This document shows positions 58,348-64,000 of a DNA stretch of 64,000 nucleotides, in pieces. The notes under the pieces were generated by a model. That model saw only the letters and a program-made list of their open reading frames with translations. It searched no databases and had not been told where the DNA came from. The translations under genes were made by a program, and so were the position numbers. The first letter of the stretch is position 1, and each line of letters starts with the position of its first letter. The stretch spans positions 21,470,913-21,534,912 of the forward strand of contig NC_046677.1 of the NCBI RefSeq assembly GCF_003369915.1. Reading direction: 5' to 3'. Source of the stretch: Drosophila miranda (taxonomy: Eukaryota; Arthropoda; Insecta; Diptera; Drosophilidae).

Positions 58348-59904
58348 TCTCGGCACGAGGAGATGTTCCAGTGTATGTCTTCATTTCCCAAATACAATGT
58401 TGCCCCAAGTCTTTCCCGCAGCCTCTGTCTCTCTCTCTCTCTCTCTTTCTCTGTCTGTGCCTCACTCTCGCATTGCAACTTCGTCGACAGCTGCTAGAAT
58501 GAATTATTTATAAATTCAATTGGCTCTGGAAATAAAGTTGATGTTACATTTAACCAAATTTGGTGGTGCGGCGGTTTCAGTGGCTGCTGCTGCTGCTGTG
58601 GATGCTGCCTCGCTGCCTTTGCTGCTAATTGCCAGCCAGCTGGCGAATGGTGAAATTTCCACAAGCCCCAAACAAAAGACTTAAGCGACAAACTCGCCTT
58701 TGCTGCAGCGCGTCTCCCATTCCCATTCCCATCCCTAGATCGATTGCATATTCATGGATCGCTAATTACTCGAATGAAATTTCACTTGTGGCCCCCACCA
58801 CCGGAAAAGGCCAACCCCCCCGCCACCCGCCACCCCACACACAACCACGCTACCATAATTGGCAAGTGGCTGTTGTTTTTGGCATTCGCCTCTCTCTCTT
58901 TTTGGTCTTACCAACTATCGGGCCAAAATCCGACAAGTCAATCCCCAATAACCAAGGTGAGCCGGGGCCCACAGCCGGGGCCCCCGATTTGCTCTCGAAG
59001 AAAGTGAAACTTTTTTTATATTTCATTTCATTTTCGTCTCTCTTTGGGGCGTTTTTGTTGTTGTTGGCTATGGTTTTGTGATTGCGTAGTCATGCGTTGA
59101 AAACACACACACACACACGCACAAAAAATCGATACCAGAAGTTGTTAATATGCATAAAACGCTTAGAGCAGAGCTTATCGATTTCAACACATTTTGAGAA
59201 ATGGAAACGGAGAAGACGTGTGACCATCTCTTAATTGCGTTTCATTTTCATCAATGATGGAACAGGGCCCAAAGCCAAAGCCACAGCCAATCAATCAGCT
59301 ATTCTGATTGACACTGATACGAACATATTTAGAGCATAAGCTGTGGGATCGAGGAGTTCATGGTTAATTGAGTTTTCAGTTCAAACAAAATAAGTCTTAG
59401 CCGACAAATATTTATGGCTAGATGTTACCTCTATAATGAGTCGCATGAGCATAATGAGCATTTAAACGCTCGAATGATGCTCAAAAATTAACAAAATGCT
59501 GTGTGATTAGAGCATATCAGAACATATTAGAACATATCCTCAAAGGAAGCCTTTGATCGTTTTCACTCAATCTCTTCACCAAGCCATTGTATTTCTGTAA
59601 GAAATAGTTTTGCTGTCAGTTTGTGGTGATTATTTCTGTGCATTTCGATGCCAATGCAGTGTTCTGATAGTTTATAAGATGTAGGGATTAGGTAGATGGT
59701 TTCTGTCCAACTCCTCTGAAAATTATAATCGTATTCGATACTCGATTGCTTAACTTTTGGACACTTCTGGCTATGTAAACCCTTCAGGTTGGCAAACATT
59801 TCGCAGGCATAGACATAGAAATATTTACAACTACAGTTGCGAACCCCACTTACCGTTATTAGCTGTGTGATCCGAAACCGCCTATCCATTTGGGTGCGCT
59901 TCAT
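53719..59904 (-). CDS. spz4: Spatzle-family neurotrophin-like ligand, spz4 type
   Basis: Proposed exons on the minus strand: 59904-59854, 55578-54260, 54190-53719; 613 aa, phases compatible. The first exon ([17 protein letters not shown], donor GTAAGT) joins in phase to [21 protein letters not shown], forming a signal sequence across the junction. Next comes a conserved cysteine-containing N-terminal region ([23 protein letters not shown]) and an RD repeat. Then follows a long threonine/serine-rich, probably O-glycosylated disordered linker with basic RRRK and KQRR sites and a GPGQ repeat. The C-terminal cystine-knot domain runs from [14 protein letters not shown] through [14 protein letters not shown] to SSCICKCYN, with an acidic tail. 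Spatzle proteins are secreted pro-ligands for Toll receptors, cut by proteases. The knot fits Spz4 better than the other paralogs by memory. The remote first exon is inferred. Confidence 0.75.
57865..57912. repeat. GAGTC/GAGTG pentanucleotide repeat
   Basis: About nine imperfect five-base units. Confidence 0.8.
58112..58155. repeat. 11-bp tandem repeat AGTGCAGCATC
   Basis: Three full units and one partial unit in direct repeat. Confidence 0.85.
58312..58347. repeat. (AGC)12 microsatellite
   Basis: Twelve uninterrupted AGC units in noncoding DNA. Confidence 0.9.
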
Positions 59905-60754
59905 TGTTCACTTTCACTCGATTGACACTATCCCAATGCCGAATGCCGAATGGCGAATGGCGAATGACGAATGGCAAACGCAAACTAATTGGCAAATAGA
60001 AATCTGTCAAGGATTTGGCAATGTTTCCACCTTGGACAAAGACACTACGCGACTACGAAACGGAACGCCCTATACGTCCGTCCGCCGATCAGCAGCTGAC
60101 GAAAGTGTCGCACTCTCGGGATCACATTCAGATTCACATTCGGGATAACAATTAGTGGTAAAATCCATATTATCATTTGCCGACACACAGAGTTTTCAGC
60201 TTGGATGCAGTTTTCCGCGACCTCTGGTGCCCCGCTTTCGTGCTGGGCTCTGGCTCTGGCTCTGGCTTTTCCCAGTGTAAACGCTGCAAAACCGAGGAAT
60301 GAAGGAAGCCAAGTCCCAGGCCGAAAATCAAAATCACGTTCACACGCTTCGCGCTCACGTTTGCAACTGCGACGACGACGAAGACGCCAAAGACAGTACC
60401 AGCTCCAGCTCCAGACCCCGTCCCAGAGACCAAAGCCAGAGACCAGACACCAGACCTCTCTCCCCTTTGCTCACGACAGAGAGCGATCGGTCGGGGCTCG
60501 GCTGCGCAAGCGAAAACGCTTTTTATTTTTTACGGCTCTGTTCGGTTTTTTTCTTTCTTCTGGTTTGGTTTTGTTTTCTGTTGTTTTTTGTTTGTGTCTT
60601 TCTTTCTTCGTTTTTTTGCGTTTGCAGGAAAACTTTTTCTTATTTATTATTCGAAGCGTCAGCGGCGTCGGCGTCGTCGGGTGGCGGAGTAAATGCAAAC
60701 ATTGAAAAACGACCGGGCGCGCGACCAACAGCTGAAGAATAAGGTTCTCATTAC

Positions 60755-61372
60755 GACTAAGGGATACCTGGTACGTACCATCAAACCGGGCCACACTCAA
60801 GGAAGAATAAGTCAAGAATTTTATACAATTTGATAGATTTATCGAATGCTAGAACAATATCTTTAACAATATATGGCAGCCAGATTTCTAGGCATTCCTT
60901 AATGATTTTTTTTAAATATCGGTAGATAATACCATAGCCAAAGACTGATTAGATTTCATCCAACTCAATGCTCTACCAGCTGCGGTCAATCGCAGCTCTC
61001 TGGGTAAAGAAACTGCCACTGACCACCATTGACTATTTGGTGTAATTTTCTAGTGAAAATTAGGGCTGAGGATTACAAGTATCTCAAGGCAAATATCGTT
61101 CGTGTCAGACCCCTTAGATACTGCATATCGTGCATACCTCATTCCTGGGTTCTATCTTTCCCTTCGTTTACTATTGTTCTTAACTCTTCTTGCTCAAAGT
61201 TAAAAAGTGCCATCCATGATTACCAGCTAAAATTTGTGACCTTTCAAAGTTGGTAATTTTTTTGTCAGAAGATTTTCCTGTACGATTCGTGTAGTTTATC
61301 GGATAGCGGTAGGGATGTCTGGGAAAATAATGTGTCTACCCTTCTACTCTCCACGAGCACAGGGTATCCGAA
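60755..61372. mobile_element. GGATACC-ended element, copy 2
   Basis: Left end GACTAAGGGATACC (60755-60768) matches the left end of copy 1 at 13 of 14; right end ACAGGGTATCCGAA (61359-61372) is identical to copy 1. The interior (about 600 bp) is AT-rich and noncoding. Confidence 0.45.
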
Positions 61373-63604
61373 GAGAATCAACAAAAATAAATACTACCAA
61401 CAAGAAACAGCGCCACACGCAACGCCAACGAAGAGCGGCCGATGTTGGAGCCGAGTCCGAGACAGAGACAGAGGCAGAGGCAGAGGCAGAGACTGGCACT
61501 GAGACCCAAGAGACGATGATACGTCTTCGGGGCTGGCACTACGACGACGAGTGCGTCGTCTCGACTGCTTAGTAGGTCAGTAGTGGACCTGAACATTGTT
61601 GTTGCTTGGGTTTTTGTTTTGATTCATTTGCTGTGGATGTTGCCGTTGCTGCTGCTGCCGCTGCCGCAGATGTTGCTGCTGCTGCTGCTGGCGTTGCATG
61701 TTGCTGCTGGGGATTAGACGGTCAAAGCTTGTTTTGGCGCGCATCTTCAAGGCTTGATTGGGAGTGTTGCAGTTGGTCGAGGGCTGCTCTAAAGAGTTCT
61801 TAGAGTAGAGTAGCTCTGAGTAGAGCTGAGGAGAGAATCTCCTCACAATCACAGCCACTTTAACAGAGTATGGTATAGTTTTAGAGTTTTAGTTTTTGCT
61901 TAATTTAATTTTCTATATAGGAATTTAGAGGAATGAAATGCTGTGTTGCAGGCTTAACACTTGGCATATGAAAAAGCAAATTATATTCCATTCCAGTCTT
62001 GTCACAGACATTGTAAAGTCCTTTCGGAATTCTTCAAAACAAAGCCCCTTATTCCATGGAATATATAAGGACCAAAATTGATTCCTTTTGCTAATTCTTT
62101 CAGATCCCATAACTTATCGACTGGCCCTCGCTGGCGCCTGACTGGACAGAACTGTTGAAAGCCACTTGGTGGCCGGACTAACCTCAGTTTAATTATTGTT
62201 GTGTGTTTATTATGTCTTTCCCAGCCCCCCCTGTCACGCCCACAAGCCACGACAAGAACAGTATTGTTTTTTGCTGCCTTCTTTTTTTACTGTACTTATT
62301 TTTCCTTATTTTTTTTATTGGCCTACCACATGCCGCCACGAAGTTTCCCATTGAGTAGGTCTTTGGCCTGGGCACACGTCCACGACTTGGGGCGGGGATC
62401 GCGGGGGGGTTTCGAATGGGATGGAATGGGTGGTCCCCATGCCTGACGCTGGGCCCAAACTGGTTTCCTGCCAAATGTTTCCGATTGCGAAATACTTGCA
62501 ACACTCACGAGTACTACAACAAATACTTGCTACAAATAAAACACGGCTTGCATGTGGACTTTGGATGGATTTTTTTTTTGAATTTGAACGCCCAAACTGT
62601 GTTTCGCCATTCCCGTTTGCTCCTGCAACTCAGAAAATTTTATTGGTGCACCAAGAAGTACGTAGATCGCGAGATCTGTGAGATTTTGCTGTTTTTGGGG
62701 TAGAACAAGTGAAAGTGTAAAAATAATAACTTTGGTTGCGGTTCACGGCACTTGGTTGCCTTAATCATGGGGCCCCATGACGTAGGTTCTACCTACGTTT
62801 GTACGTGCATACAGTGCGGTTCAGAAATGTAAGACACTTGAAAAGAGCGAATAAATGGGGCTGGGTCTCCTCCCGTGGATACTAGAAGCGATTAGTTCTC
62901 TGTAAGAAGGAAGAAAGATTATTAGCTCGAATGAATCCAGTTCAAGGCAGATCTTATGCCGAAAAAATCACTTTTAAATCCCTCGAAAGTACTGTCTTTT
63001 GAGTGTCCTCCAAGGAAAGCAATATAATTCGTATCTTTTACATTCTTTGGGAAACCCTCCTTCAGAGGACTAAAATAGAAAGGATATTGCATTCTTATCC
63101 TTTCGGATTGATAATGGATATCAGTGGTTTATCAGCTCCTATCTGATCTTACGAAACTTGATCCTCAATTGACGGCTAATTATGAGTATTTAGGGGCATT
63201 CAGCGCTATAGAAATAGTCGCTATTTTGCACTCGAAATAATGGCTTAAATATGCAATCAGAACAATCCCATTAGCGGCCACAACCACGCGTTCCATACCC
63301 ATCCCCATCAGTGCTTCATCTCCCAGCGGGAAGCATCATCATCATCAGCTGCATCATCAGCTTCATCTTTAGTCTGCAATTATTGCTTGAGACGCCGAAA
63401 TGTCTGCACCGAGCAGCAGCAGCAACAGCAGCAGCAGCTGGAGCTGGATGCTGTCTCATGGCGCGATGAAAGTGCCCCACTGGCTGTGGCAGAAGACAGT
63501 TTCCCATGCGACTCTGATTGGAACTGCAACTCGTGTTCATTATGGTTGGGGCAGGGGGAAATGCGACGCATGGCTTACAACAACATGAACAGTCAGAAAG
63601 AGGG

Positions 63605-63616
<12 letters not shown>

Positions 63617-63634
<18 letters not shown>
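63617..63634. repeat. AG microsatellite
   Basis: Nine AG units after an AAAG run. Confidence 0.85.
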
Positions 63635-63636
<2 letters not shown>

Positions 63637-64000
63637 ATACATGCGGACAGACTTCAAAGATAATATGTTTGAAATTTTAGCAAACAGACAAATAAACGTT
63701 CTACTTTCACCAAAGCAACAGCACCAGCAGCGGTACACAGGCTGGGCAGACAGCACATAGTGCAGGTTGCGGGTGTAGAGCAGAGAGGTGCTGCCATAAA
63801 ACAGATGATTGGGGTGACAGAGAACACACAAAAAAAACATACGGAAAGCTGGTTCAATTTGAATTTTAACGGTCACAACAGTTGGCTGAGTGACATAGCA
63901 GCCGGCCCTTGAAATACTGCGAACGCGGCATTACACAGCACTCTTCCGCGGACGCCTTAGTGCGATATTTACGAACGCTTTACAGCACTGCTTGCTCAGC

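Larger units (their letters stand above)
55579..59853 (-). other. spz4: Intron 1 of the spz4-like gene
   Basis: A 4.3-kb intron if the first exon is correct. It holds TC (56723-56747), GAGTC/GAGTG (57865-57912), AGTGCAGCATC x4 (58112-58155), (AGC)12 (58312-58347) and AC (59102-59117) repeats. No nested gene is convincing; the open frames at 55876-56322 and 56348-56710 have no homology I recognise. Confidence 0.5.
59905..64000. other. Region upstream of the spz4-like gene
   Basis: Probably the promoter/leader of the spz4-like gene near 59905-60150, then intergenic DNA with a GGATACC-type element (60755-61372), CAG/CTG triplet runs (61650-61700), and simple repeats. A Q-rich frame at 61577-61858 on the minus strand has no ATG at its start and is left unassigned. 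No gene is supported. Confidence 0.5.

Noticed and set aside
61577..61858. Q-rich 93-codon minus-strand frame
   Set aside because: The first codon is GTG, the first ATG lies well inside, and half of the peptide is a CAG-repeat translation.
63316..63876. 186-codon minus-strand frame near the window end
   Set aside because: Built from AG and CAG microsatellites; no domain.

Overview
The window is Drosophila nuclear DNA. The protein-coding genes match thickveins, Troponin C 25D, Cyp28d, TBC1D19, discs large 5 and a spatzle-family neurotrophin. Most introns are 56-70 bp with GT-AG ends, promoters carry the Drosophila Motif 1/DRE/E-box set, and there is a DINE-1/INE-1 relic. Most of these genes belong to chromosome arm 2L (Muller element B) in D. 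melanogaster. Finding the spz4-like gene beside dlg5, together with the protein divergence, argues for a species outside the melanogaster subgroup. The obscura group is my best guess, but this is inference.

Layout. 116-187 (-): tRNA-Asp(GTC). 188-4700: intergenic, with a hairpin-rich structured segment at 3432-3590. 4700-27775 (+): tkv, the type I BMP receptor. Its small first coding exon (5603-5636) is separated by a 19.4-kb intron from the exons encoding the ligand-binding domain, transmembrane segment and kinase; the intron carries a consensus recursive splice site at 13355/13356. 27720-28600 (-): TpnC25D, convergent with tkv, with overlapping poly(A) signals. 28630-32240: intergenic, one doubtful small ORF. 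32421-35341 (+): TBC1D19 ortholog (RabGAP fold lacking the catalytic motifs), convergent at about 100 bp with 35442-37714 (-): Cyp28d P450. 37800-42800: an accessory block with an inverted duplication, small ORFs, an orphan last exon with poly(A) signal, an orphan core promoter and coding-like debris. 42800-53290 (+): dlg5 (about 1977 aa MAGUK: coiled coil, four PDZ, SH3, GUK), nine coding exons, including one GC-AG intron and four short introns that are multiples of three without stops. 53719-59904 (-): spz4-like secreted cystine-knot ligand of three coding exons. 59905-64000: upstream/intergenic DNA with a dispersed short element and microsatellites.

The genes do not form an operon-like unit. 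tkv (Dpp receptor), dlg5 (epithelial polarity scaffold) and the Spatzle-type ligand are independent signalling or polarity genes; TpnC25D is a muscle calcium sensor and Cyp28d a microsomal detoxification enzyme. No complete transposon, CRISPR array or bacterial feature is present. The most unusual features are the tkv recursive splice site, the stop-free 3n introns of dlg5, the uORF/start overlap of dlg5, the structured segment at 3.4-3.6 kb, and the decayed or novel gene block at 38-42.7 kb.
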